Shown here one piece after another: positions 1 to 6,252 of a DNA stretch of 8,528 bases. Below the pieces are notes generated by a model. It made no database searches, was not told where the DNA came from, and saw only the letters and a list, made by a program, of their open reading frames with translations. Origin of the DNA: Ghiorsea sp. (GTDB lineage: Bacteria; Pseudomonadota; Zetaproteobacteria; Mariprofundales; Mariprofundaceae). Position 1 is the first letter of the stretch. Each line of letters starts with the position of its first letter. Position numbers and translations under genes: made by a program. The DNA is taken from assembly GCA_030950765.1 (NCBI GenBank), contig JAUZQX010000076.1, positions 1 to 8,528 of the forward strand, written 5' to 3'.

Positions 1-624
1 GGTTCTGCGGCAGTGCTTGGTATTTTCAAAGCTGTGACCGAAATGAATTTACCCATCAATTTGCTTGGCGTGATTCCATCCACGGAAAACCTACTCGGTG
101 GCTCAGCTTATAAACCCGGTGATATTATCACCACTTATAAAGGGCTAACCATTGAAATCCTCAATACCGATGCCGAAGGTCGGGTCATCTTATCGGATGC
201 ATTGGCTTATGCAGCCGAACAAAAACCTTCTGAAATCATTGATTTTGCAACACTAACAGGCGCATGTGTCATTGCCTTAGGTGGTCAAGCTTCTGGTCTC
301 ATGGGTACATCCGACAACATCAAACAAGCACTAATTACATCAGGGCAAAAGACCCATGATAGAGTGTGGGAAATGCCTATGTTTGAAGAATACCAAGAAC
401 AAATTGATTCCAAAATCGCCGACATTAAAAACACAGGCGGCAGAGAAGCTGGCACCATCACAGCAGCATGTTTCCTATCCCGCTTTGTTGATGATATCCC
501 TTGGGCACATTTGGACATCGCAGGCACAGCTTGGAACATGAAAGGCACCGATATTTCTCCTGTTGGTGGTGCAACGGGGGCAGGTGTACGTTTGATTGTG
601 GACTATTTACGCAACAAAGCGTGA
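1..624 (+). CDS. pepA: Leucyl aminopeptidase (M17 family), C-terminal part, 5' end outside window
   Basis: Cytosolic metallo-aminopeptidase that removes N-terminal residues from peptides using two divalent metal ions. The reading frame is open from base 1, so the first codons (Gly-Ser-Ala-Ala) are internal and the N-terminal domain is missing; 207 residues are visible. The M17 signature NTDAEGR lies at about bases 163-183 and supplies the metal-binding Asp and Glu and the catalytic Arg (E. coli PepA D352, E354, R356). The other active-site residues (K270, D275, K282 and D293 in E. coli) lie upstream of the window. The blocks ATLTGACVIALG and WAHLDIAGTAW match the PepA subgroup closely. The gene ends in TGA, about the usual place for the family. 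No terminator is evident before the next gene remnant, which starts 55 nt downstream on the same strand. Family assignment is firm; the symbol pepA is by closest resemblance. Confidence 0.95.
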   Translation, partial: GSAAVLGIFKAVTEMNLPINLLGVIPSTENLLGGSAYKPGDIITTYKGLTIEILNTDAEGRVILSDALAYAAEQKPSEIIDFATLTGACVIALGGQASGLMGTSDNIKQALITSGQKTHDRVWEMPMFEEYQEQIDSKIADIKNTGGREAGTITAACFLSRFVDDIPWAHLDIAGTAWNMKGTDISPVGGATGAGVRLIVDYLRNKA

Positions 625-679
625 GACAACACACTTTTATTCCTGATACTGCCTATATATTTGGTGTAAGGGGATAAAA

Positions 680-1795
680 GTGAACATAAACTTCTGAAAA
701 AACATAGCAGCAGCCTACAAAGATTTTAATGCATCCTTCGACATGGCTACTTACACCCTATTTGACCCCACATAGCATTTATTTATAGCCGATATTCAAG
801 GTAGTGCCCAAGCTATTAAAGATGGGCACTATAAAGATGTGAATATGATTGGCACGATGTCGATTGTGGCTGTGCTAAATGTTTGCCCCGATATTGAAAT
901 GCCTTTTGTATTTGGTGGTGATGACGCATCAATTTTGGTGCTAGGTGTGTACTAAGAGAAAACTAAACTTGCTTTACTTGCCACCAAAGAAAAATCAGAA
1001 ACCGATTTTGATTTACATTTAAGAATTGGCTCAATTTCAGTGAAAGAACTGAATGAAAAGGGTCTTGATTTATTGGTCGCCAAACATGAAGTGTCCAAGG
1101 ACTATAAACAAGCCATTTTCTTTGGTGGCGGCATGAGTAAAGCAGATGATTTGATTAAGATCGACCCTGATTATTGCTATGAACTGTCTACAAACAGACC
1201 AGAAGCTGATTTCAGTGGCTTAGAATGCCACTGGCAGGCAGGACATCCCCTCACCCAAAGATGAAACCATCAGCCTATTGGCTTACGCAGACAACCCTTT
1301 GGACTATAAAAAACTGCTCGACTACATGGGAAAAAATATTGGTAGTTACCAGCAGCATAACCCTGTTCAAGAAAAATATTACATCTATCTCTATCTTTTT
1401 CTCAACTTGCCCATGAGGCAAAAGCTAAATCTAAGGGTCTCAAACGCATTGTTCTCACTAAAAAGTTATGGCTTATGAATATTCTAGGCATTCTACTAAT
1501 GAAGTTGGATGCTAAATTAGATGACTCCTCATGGGGGCAATACAAAAACCAAGTTATGCATACCACCGATGCCGAAAAGTTTGATGATATATTACGCATG
1601 ACTTTTGCAGCAAGCTCTGGTGAGAGTAAGAAACTTGAGCTATACCTCAATAAACTCCACAAGCAGGGTAAGTTTTGTTATGGGTTACATATCACCAACC
1701 GTGCTTTGATGACCTGTTTGGTATTTGAACGCATGGGAAGCCAAGTTCACTTTGTCGATGCTGCAGATGGTGGTTATGCCATGGCAGCAATTTAA
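680..1795 (+). pseudogene. DUF3095-family protein, decayed pseudogene (3 stops, 2 frameshifts)
   Basis: Joining three frames restores a near full-length protein that I recognise as DUF3095, a family of unknown function. A plausible original start is GTG at 680, preceded by AAGGGG at 668-673. The first frame (680 to about 1237) carries ADIQGSA, YKDVNMIG, FGGDDASIL, FFGGGMSKADDLIK and DFSGLECHWQ. The second (about 1242-1400) carries DIPSPKDETISLL. The third (about 1397-1795) carries the C-terminal YGLHITNRALMTCLVFE and HFVDAADGGYAMAA. Lesions are TGA at 695, TAG at 773 (where family members have Trp, so probably TGG to TAG), TAA at 953, a 4-bp tandem duplication GGCAGGCA at 1233-1240, and a one-base loss most simply placed in the T run at 1396-1400. 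ADIQGS and FGGDD resemble the metal-binding motifs of class III nucleotidyl cyclases and GGDEF proteins, which is an inference about ancestry. Five lesions make sequencing error an unlikely full explanation. No intact product is expected. Confidence 0.87.
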
Positions 1796-1848
1796 CCTCA
1801 ATCGCTGTTGCACTTGTACTTTGAGTCCGCCAAGCATTTAAAAAAGAA

Positions 1849-2115
1849 TCAGTCCCTATTTCGGTATTTGAAAATCATTGCCACGATAAGTAAGCAACAA
1901 ATCGTGCTTAAAAAAGACACTGCAACCATTAACCATTGCAATAAATGGACGTAATAAGCAGTGAATATTCCCGATGCAATAGCAAACACGCACCATTGAA
2001 ATAGTGAAATACCATCCACATTTTTTGTTACCCAGGTAACGCGGAGCTGGTCAATAAACCCCACTGAAAAAATCAATGCCGCTACTGAACCCAAGACCTG
2101 CCAATAATCGACCAT
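1849..2115 (-). CDS. SemiSWEET/PQ-loop (MtN3-like) small membrane protein
   Basis: An 88-residue inner-membrane protein with three predicted hydrophobic helices (about residues 5-24, 38-57 and 60-82), the single triple-helix bundle of SemiSWEET sugar transporters, which work as dimers. The stretch TWVTKNVDGISLFQW after helix 1 is the family's conserved loop (compare TWKTKS-x-GIS). The expected Pro-Gln of the PQ motif is Asp22-Gln23, so the helix-1 hinge proline is missing. The ATG at 2115 is chosen because AGGTGG lies 6 nt upstream; a more distal ATG at 2154 would add 13 residues, KGGE among them, that encode this ribosome-binding site. The gene lies beyond the tRNA-Glu terminator, so it probably has its own promoter. 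It converges with the DUF3095 pseudogene, leaving a 53-nt gap. Family membership is likely; sugar transport is uncertain given the motif change. Confidence 0.75.
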   Translation of the reverse strand: MVDYWQVLGSVAALIFSVGFIDQLRVTWVTKNVDGISLFQWCVFAIASGIFTAYYVHLLQWLMVAVSFLSTICCLLIVAMIFKYRNRD

Positions 2116-2146
2116 CTCACCACCTTTAAAATAAACAACCGATAAA

Positions 2147-2170
2147 ACATGCAAAGATCAAGAAGCATGT
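2147..2170. repeat. Inverted repeat ACATGC-N12-GCATGT upstream of the SemiSWEET-like gene
   Basis: Perfect 6-bp arms at 2147-2152 and 2165-2170 flank a 12-bp centre containing GATC. It lies 32-55 nt upstream of the SemiSWEET-like ATG and after the tRNA-Glu terminator, where an operator for a dimeric repressor could sit. No regulator gene is adjacent, and arms this short can occur by chance. Confidence 0.3.
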
Positions 2171-2206
2171 CGTAAACAGAAACAATAGCTACGCCAAAAA
2201 CAACAT

Positions 2207-2239
2207 AAAAAAAGCACTCACGATCTCTCGTAAGTGCTT
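2207..2239 (-). terminator. Rho-independent terminator after tRNA-Glu
   Basis: Read on the minus strand, AAGCACTTACGA (2239-2228) pairs with TCGTGAGTGCTT (2223-2212) in a 12-bp stem with one T-G wobble and a 4-nt loop GAGA. The terminal TTs belong to a run of seven T (2213-2207). It lies 5 nt past the encoded CCA of tRNA-Glu. It probably also ends transcripts coming through from pdxJ, because no terminator is visible between pdxJ and the tRNA. Confidence 0.93.
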
Positions 2240-2244
2240 AAATT

Positions 2245-2321
2245 TGGCATCCCCAAGGGGATTCGAACCCCTGTTGCCGCCGTGAAAGGGCGGTGTCCTA
2301 GGCCGACTAGACGATGGGGAC
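2245..2321 (-). tRNA. tRNA-Glu (anticodon UUC)
   Basis: A 77-nt tRNA including an encoded CCA (complement of 2245-2247). The acceptor stem GTCCCCA pairs with TGGGGAT (first pair G-T) and the discriminator is G. The anticodon arm is CCGCC-CTTTCAC-GGCGG with anticodon TTC at 2286-2284. The T arm is AGGGG-TTCGAAT-CCCCT. The sequence is very close to E. coli tRNA-Glu. It reads GAA and GAG codons and also supplies Glu-tRNA for tetrapyrrole synthesis in bacteria that use the C5 pathway. It lies 94 nt after pdxJ, with its own promoter upstream and a strong terminator immediately downstream. Confidence 0.98.
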
Positions 2322-2343
2322 ATAGTCGTTTCAGACGCGGCGA

Positions 2344-2371
2344 ACTTTATCGCCAAGTGTTGGTGTGTCAA
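2344..2371 (-). promoter_or_regulatory. Sigma-70-type promoter for tRNA-Glu
   Basis: On the minus strand a perfect TTGACA (2371-2366) is followed after 16 nt by TAAAGT (2349-2344, 4 of 6 to TATAAT). The expected start point is near 2336, about 15 nt before the mature tRNA 5' end. The bases after the -10 (TCGCCGCG) are GC-rich, as in stringently controlled stable-RNA promoters; that regulation is inference. Confidence 0.7.
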
Positions 2372-2415
2372 CCATCTATTTTCATGCTCGAGGTAGGCCG
2401 CAAAGATGGATTATT

Positions 2416-3135
2416 TTAGCGTTGCATTAAAGTCTTAAAATCAGCCGTTGCTTGCTTGATTCCCACAAAGAGTGCATCAGCAACTATGGCATGACCAATA
2501 TTCAAACCGATAATTTCAGATATTTCTACCATGGGTTTTGTGTTGTCTAAAGTTAAACCATGACCAGCATGTACAATTAAACCCAAATTATCCGCATATT
2601 TTGCGGCATCTTGAATACTTTTTAGCTCGGCTTGCTGCTTCTCACCTTCAAAATTCGCATAGTGCCCAGTATGTAACTCAATCACAGCAGCTTGAATCTG
2701 TTTACTGGCATCAATTTGTTTGGCATCTGGGTCGATAAACATGGACACAGCACAACCTGCGTCATTGAGGCGCGCCACAACATCTATCATACGCGCCAAA
2801 TGACCTGCAACATCCAAGCCACCTTCAGTGGTCAATTCCTCACGGCTCTCAGGCACAAGACACACCGCTTGCGGTTTCAGTTTACACGCAATGCTTACCA
2901 TTTCATCTGTGGCAGCCATTTCCATATTCAAATGCAACTCACCCGCTCTTGCCATGGCAGCAAGATTTTCCATGTCTTTATCTTGAATATGCCTGCGGTC
3001 TTCTCTTAAATGTGCCGTAATACCATCAGCCCCTGCCTCTAGACAATCTTTAGCCGCCTGAATAGGACAAGGATAAGTTGTAAGCCTTGCCTGCCTTAAT
3101 GTGGCGATATGGTCGATATTCACACCTAAATGCAT
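2416..3135 (-). CDS. pdxJ: Pyridoxine 5'-phosphate synthase
   Basis: Cytosolic TIM-barrel enzyme of DXP-dependent vitamin B6 synthesis. It condenses 3-amino-2-oxopropyl phosphate with 1-deoxy-D-xylulose 5-phosphate to give pyridoxine 5'-phosphate. The protein is 239 residues, a normal length. Visible family motifs are GVNIDHIATLRQAR at the N-terminus, HLREDRRH (His42), NMEMA (Glu72), TTEGGLDVAG, IELHTGHYA and HAGHGL (His192). His42, Glu72 and His192 correspond to E. coli catalytic His45, Glu72 and His193. I chose ATG at 3135 because AGGGG lies 7 nt upstream; an in-frame TTG two codons earlier (3141) sits too close to the same ribosome-binding site. It starts 15 nt after the trmD stop, so it looks like the last protein gene of the rpsP operon. 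In many proteobacteria pdxJ instead sits near recO and acpS. Confidence 0.96.
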   Translation of the reverse strand: MHLGVNIDHIATLRQARLTTYPCPIQAAKDCLEAGADGITAHLREDRRHIQDKDMENLAAMARAGELHLNMEMAATDEMVSIACKLKPQAVCLVPESREELTTEGGLDVAGHLARMIDVVARLNDAGCAVSMFIDPDAKQIDASKQIQAAVIELHTGHYANFEGEKQQAELKSIQDAAKYADNLGLIVHAGHGLTLDNTKPMVEISEIIGLNIGHAIVADALFVGIKQATADFKTLMQR

Positions 3136-3150
3136 ATTCAATCCCCTTAC

Positions 3151-3822
3151 TTATCTGCTAACCTTATGTTTCTTGCTTCTAAGCCTAGCTTGTTCTTTTC
3201 GCCACGCTTCAATTTTAGCATGGTTACCACTCAACAATACAGGTGGTACAGCTTTACCGTCAAAAACTTCTGGTCGCGTATAATGCGGCCAATCCACCAT
3301 ACCCTCTTCTGTAAACGAATCGAGCACTGCAGATTCAGGACTACCCAACACATCAGGTAAAAGACGAATCATGGCATCCAATACACACATCGCTGCAGGT
3401 TCACCACCCGACAGCACATAATCACCCAAGGATAACTCTTCATCCACATAGTCCACAATGCGCTCATCAAAACCTTCATAACGACCGCATAATAAAGTGA
3501 TGCTTTCTTTGTTTATATATTCTAATGCTTTGGCCTGGTTAAATTTATTACCTGTAGGTGTGAGCATGACCACATGTGTATTCGGCTGTCGCTTTCTCGC
3601 TTCGGCGATAGCAGCCACCACAGGTTCTGCTTTCATCAACATGCCAGGACCACCACCATAGGGTGCATCATCAACTTTTTTGTGTTTATCCGTCGCAAAG
3701 TCACGGATTTGAATGCAATCCACCTGCACAGCGCCATCAGCAATAGCGCGTTTGGGGATGGAGCAAGCTAAAGGTGTGTCAAAAAACTCAGGAAATAAGG
3801 TTAAGACTTGGGCGTAAAACAT
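3151..3822 (-). CDS. trmD: tRNA (guanine-N1-)-methyltransferase, m1G37
   Basis: SPOUT (trefoil-knot) methyltransferase that uses SAM to methylate G37 next to the anticodon, preventing +1 frameshifting; it is essential in most bacteria. Visible motifs are VDDAPYGGGPGMLM (residues 50-63), LCGRYEGFDERI (111-122), the knot segment SLGDYVLSGGE (131-141), DSFTEEGMVDWPHYTRPEV and PPVLLSGNHAKIEAWR. Arg153 and Asp168 match E. coli catalytic Arg154 and Asp169. The protein is 223 residues against about 255 in E. coli; it stops soon after the SGNH helix in a basic tail (RSKKHKVSR), so the C-terminal helices are reduced. The ATG at 3822 has AAGGA 8 nt upstream and overlaps the end of rimM by 22 nt, suggesting translational coupling. 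The usual downstream partner rplS is absent; pdxJ follows. Confidence 0.97.
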   Translation of the reverse strand: MFYAQVLTLFPEFFDTPLACSIPKRAIADGAVQVDCIQIRDFATDKHKKVDDAPYGGGPGMLMKAEPVVAAIAEARKRQPNTHVVMLTPTGNKFNQAKALEYINKESITLLCGRYEGFDERIVDYVDEELSLGDYVLSGGEPAAMCVLDAMIRLLPDVLGSPESAVLDSFTEEGMVDWPHYTRPEVFDGKAVPPVLLSGNHAKIEAWRKEQARLRSKKHKVSR

Positions 3823-4331
3823 GCGTCCATTCCTTCAAGTAAATTCACTTGAATAATTTTTTCATCCAAATCTACATCCACAATCACATCTTCGATAAAT
3901 GGTAATAACCATTCGCCCGATTTATCCATGTCGGCTGTGGTTTTGATTTCTAAATTATCTTGTGCACCAAATTCATACAAAGCCGTAACTTCACCCAGCT
4001 TATGACCATCTTGATCAATCGCCGTGCAACCTAACAAGTCCTGCCAAAGAAACTCATCTTCATCAACTTCAACTTCATCTTCGGGCACGAATATTTTCAA
4101 ACCCTTCAATAGTTCCACCTGTTCGATGGTATCAACACCTTCAAGCTTGGCTAAAATGCGTTTTTTATGCTGATGACAATCTTTAACCGTATATTCCCGT
4201 ACATTTGATTCATCTTTACCGATATACCAACGCAAATACCCGGCAACTGCATCAACAGGCCGGGTATGTGAAAATACGATTAACGACCCCTTCAACCCAT
4301 GTGGGTTAAGAATGTCGCCGATGTATAACAA
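3801..4331 (-). CDS. rimM: Ribosome maturation factor RimM
   Basis: Binds uS19 and helps assemble the head of the 30S subunit and process 16S rRNA. The 176-residue protein has the N-terminal RimM barrel starting at YIGDILNPHGLKGSL (residues 3-17). The PRC-like C-terminal barrel includes FLWQDLLGC, GEVTALYEFGAQDNLEI and LLPFIEDVIVDVDL, and the end NLLEGMD matches the family's GL/GM tail. The linker between domains is very acidic (about residues 84-93, PEDEVEVDEDE). The only suitable start is TTG at 4331, one base after the rpsP stop (TAA-C-TTG), and there is no clear Shine-Dalgarno. Translation therefore probably depends on ribosomes terminating on rpsP. Its 3' end overlaps trmD by 22 nt. Identity is firm; the start codon is less so. 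Confidence 0.94.
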   Translation of the reverse strand: MLYIGDILNPHGLKGSLIVFSHTRPVDAVAGYLRWYIGKDESNVREYTVKDCHQHKKRILAKLEGVDTIEQVELLKGLKIFVPEDEVEVDEDEFLWQDLLGCTAIDQDGHKLGEVTALYEFGAQDNLEIKTTADMDKSGEWLLPFIEDVIVDVDLDEKIIQVNLLEGMDACFTPKS

Positions 4332-4332
4332 G

Positions 4333-4575
4333 TTAAGCTTTAGAAGCTTGTTTGATTAGATATGCGACACGATCAGATACTTGCGCACCTGTACCTGTCC
4401 ACTTGTTGATAGCTTCCATATCCAATTCAATCACTTCTGGATTTGTACAAGGGTCAAAATACCCTACTTTCTCAATGAATGCACCATCACGACGTTTGCG
4501 TGAGTCCATAACGACCACTGCATAAAAAGGACGTTTCTTGCGTCCACCACGTTGTAAGCGAATAACTGTTGCCAT
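4333..4575 (-). CDS. rpsP: 30S ribosomal protein bS16
   Basis: Primary assembly protein of the 30S body that binds 16S rRNA. The 80-residue product has the diagnostic start MATVIRLQRGGRKKRPFY followed by VVMDSRKRRDGAFIEKVGYFDP, matching bS16 almost end to end (usual length about 82). A longer reading frame opens upstream, but the ATG at 4575 is preceded by a strong GGAGGT with 9-nt spacing and matches the family N-terminus. It is followed after one base by rimM and is the first gene of the rpsP-rimM-trmD-pdxJ cluster. The 101-nt gap after cysE is the likely place for a promoter; a -10-like TATAAA lies at 4625-4620 on the minus strand, but no convincing -35 stands at the right distance. Confidence 0.98.
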   Translation of the reverse strand: MATVIRLQRGGRKKRPFYAVVVMDSRKRRDGAFIEKVGYFDPCTNPEVIELDMEAINKWTGTGAQVSDRVAYLIKQASKA

Positions 4576-4676
4576 GTAACTAATACCTCCGATAAGGATG
4601 GCGCACTTTAACGGCAAGATTTATAAAGTCATCAGCCAATTTCATCTTACACAGAAATCAGCAATGTATTCCTACT

Positions 4677-5429
4677 TTATATCCCTTCTCCATCCAGAAA
4701 ACGCGCCAGTTTTTTATGTTCTTTTTCTATATCTTTTGTAATATCTTTTTCTTGTTTAGCCTGTGCTGCACTCGGTTTATCCATACCTTCATGCAAGTTA
4801 TCTACCCTCGCATTCACATCATCTACCATCTGCAATACATGTTTAATCGCTTCTGCCACAGGGTTGGGCATCAAATGATGATCAAGGTTGATTTTACCAT
4901 CTTCGAGCATGGTATCTGTTTTACCCACAACAGTACCAGGAATTCCGACCACCGTTGAATGCGGAGGAACCTCTTTAAGCACCACAGCGTTGGAACCAAT
5001 CCGAGATTGTTCACCAATCGTGATTGGCCCTAAAACTTTGGCACCTGCACCAACCACTACACCAGCCTCAAGTGTTGGGTGTCGTTTTTCTGCCACCCAA
5101 GTTGTACCCCCAAGCGTTACACCATGATAAAGGGTTACATCATCAGCAATTTCCGTGGTCTCACCAATCACAATACCCATCCCATGGTCAATAAAGAAGC
5201 GGCGACCAATGCTTGCACCGGGGTGAATTTCAATACCCGTCAACCAACGCGCAATATGCATGATAAACCGCGCTACCCAGCACAAGTCCAGTTTCCATAA
5301 ACGGTGTGCCACACGGTAAAACCATATCGCATGCATGCCTGGTGAGCATGTTAGGACTGTCCACGTTGAGCATGCCGCAGGGTCACGGTCGAATGCGGTT
5401 TGAATATCCTCTCTTATGCGTTTAAACAT
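4677..5429 (-). CDS. cysE: Serine O-acetyltransferase
   Basis: Transfers acetyl from acetyl-CoA to L-serine, giving O-acetylserine, the committed step of cysteine synthesis. The 250-residue protein has a short alpha-helical N-domain (residues 1-60, with FKRIREDIQTAFDRDPAA) and a left-handed beta-helix of hexapeptide repeats from about 66 to 170. His82 (IDHGMG) and His117 (KRHP) align with E. coli His158 and His193; the Asp143 position is Glu67 (EIHPGA), as is common in this shorter subgroup. After VVGK there is a long charged tail of about 80 residues, with a Lys/Glu-rich probable coiled coil at about 222-245, ending DGEGI. The C-terminal Gly-Ile matches the tail by which CysE docks in O-acetylserine sulfhydrylase (CysK). 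It starts 15 nt after cmoA and probably shares its transcript. Confidence 0.95.
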   Translation of the reverse strand: MFKRIREDIQTAFDRDPAACSTWTVLTCSPGMHAIWFYRVAHRLWKLDLCWVARFIMHIARWLTGIEIHPGASIGRRFFIDHGMGIVIGETTEIADDVTLYHGVTLGGTTWVAEKRHPTLEAGVVVGAGAKVLGPITIGEQSRIGSNAVVLKEVPPHSTVVGIPGTVVGKTDTMLEDGKINLDHHLMPNPVAEAIKHVLQMVDDVNARVDNLHEGMDKPSAAQAKQEKDITKDIEKEHKKLARFLDGEGI

Positions 5430-5444
5430 GATTTCACCATCTCT

Positions 5445-6170
5445 TTATACCTTATATGCCAGCACAGAAACAAAGTTAAAACATTGAAACCATGTTTGCA
5501 CTTCATCAAAACCTGCATCTTTCAAGCGCGCATGATGCGCCGAAATAGGCTCTGGTATCAACACATTTTCTAAAGATTGGCGTTTTCGGCTCACTTCTAA
5601 CTCAGAATAACCCTGTGCTTTCTTAAATGCTTCATGCAGTGCTATATGCTGTTGCTGTTCAAAACCATCCTCAAAACAAACCTTTTCCGAGAGTATTAAT
5701 ACCCCACCCTGCCGCATACCCTGATAAATACGCGTAAGCAAAGCTTGGCGCTCTTCTTTGGCAATAAACTGTAATGTAAAGTTCAACACCACTACCGATG
5801 CATCTTCAATTAGCATGTTCTGAATATCATCTTGCTGCAATACAATCGACACAGGACTTTGTTTAGTATTGCGATGACATTGTGCGAGCATAGCTTCCGA
5901 ATTATCCACGCCAACAACTTCACAGCCTTCAACCTTAATACCGTGCGCCAATGCCAGCGATGATGCCCCCAAAGAGCAACCAAGGTCATAAAGCTTGCTA
6001 TTTTTCTGAGCATAAAGCCCTGCAATCACCGCAATCATTTGTAACGTCAAGCCATAACCAGGCACCGACCGCTGAATCATATCTTCAAATACACGTGTTA
6101 CTTCCGCATCAAAGGCAAAGGGCATACCCTCTTTTTGCGTAAACAATGTATCTTTTGCTTTTTTAATCAT
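5445..6170 (-). CDS. cmoA: Carboxy-S-adenosyl-L-methionine synthase
   Basis: Rossmann-fold enzyme that converts SAM and prephenate to carboxy-SAM, the donor CmoB uses to make 5-carboxymethoxyuridine (cmo5U) at wobble position 34 of several tRNAs. The 241-residue protein follows E. coli CmoA along its whole length: DTLFT near the N-terminus, FEDMIQRSVPGYG, the SAM-binding YDLGCSLGASSLAL, VGVDNSEAM, VVLNFTLQFI, ILSEK, GYSELEVSRKR and WFQCFNF. Arg197 (SRKR) aligns with E. coli Arg199, which binds the carboxylate of carboxy-SAM. cmoB, commonly adjacent, is not next to it; the following gene is cysE. The ATG at 6170 has an AGAG about 6 nt upstream. Only 23 nt separate it from the upstream gene's terminator, so its promoter must overlap that terminator, or it depends on readthrough. 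Confidence 0.95.
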   Translation of the reverse strand: MIKKAKDTLFTQKEGMPFAFDAEVTRVFEDMIQRSVPGYGLTLQMIAVIAGLYAQKNSKLYDLGCSLGASSLALAHGIKVEGCEVVGVDNSEAMLAQCHRNTKQSPVSIVLQQDDIQNMLIEDASVVVLNFTLQFIAKEERQALLTRIYQGMRQGGVLILSEKVCFEDGFEQQQHIALHEAFKKAQGYSELEVSRKRQSLENVLIPEPISAHHARLKDAGFDEVQTWFQCFNFVSVLAYKV

Positions 6171-6193
6171 GCCCTACTCTAAAGTCACCACAT

Positions 6194-6229
6194 AAAAAAA
6201 GGCAACCTGCACAGAGCAGATTGCCTTTT
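6194..6229 (-). terminator. Rho-independent terminator after the outer-membrane protein gene
   Basis: On the minus strand AAAAGGCAATCTGC (6229-6216) pairs with GCAGGTTGCCTTTT (6210-6197), a 14-bp stem with one T-G wobble and loop TCTGT. The T run covers seven bases (6200-6194). It begins 23 nt past the stop codon of the beta-barrel gene and ends 23 nt before the cmoA start. Confidence 0.93.
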
Positions 6230-6252
6230 GAAAGCTAAATATTTAAATCAAC

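Noticed and set aside
285..548. Minus-strand open frame opposite the aminopeptidase gene
   Set aside because: It lies opposite strongly conserved M17 coding sequence, shows no recognisable motif, and has no ribosome-binding site; it is a shadow frame.
1040..1478. Three short separate plus-strand genes in place of one pseudogene
   Set aside because: Their translations are consecutive pieces of a single DUF3095 protein; treating them as independent small genes would be misleading.
680..1795. Programmed frameshifting or stop-codon recoding to express the DUF3095 protein
   Set aside because: Three different stop codons (TGA, TAG, TAA) and two unrelated frameshifts would all need recoding, with no slippery-site plus structure pattern seen. 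Decay is far simpler.
2245..2321. tRNA-Glu as an integration site for a mobile element
   Set aside because: I found no direct repeat of the tRNA 3' end elsewhere in the window and no integrase. The flanking genes look chromosomal.
2372..2409. CCATCT/AGATGG inverted repeat after pdxJ as a terminator
   Set aside because: The arms are 6 bp with a 26-nt loop and no T run, too weak to support termination.
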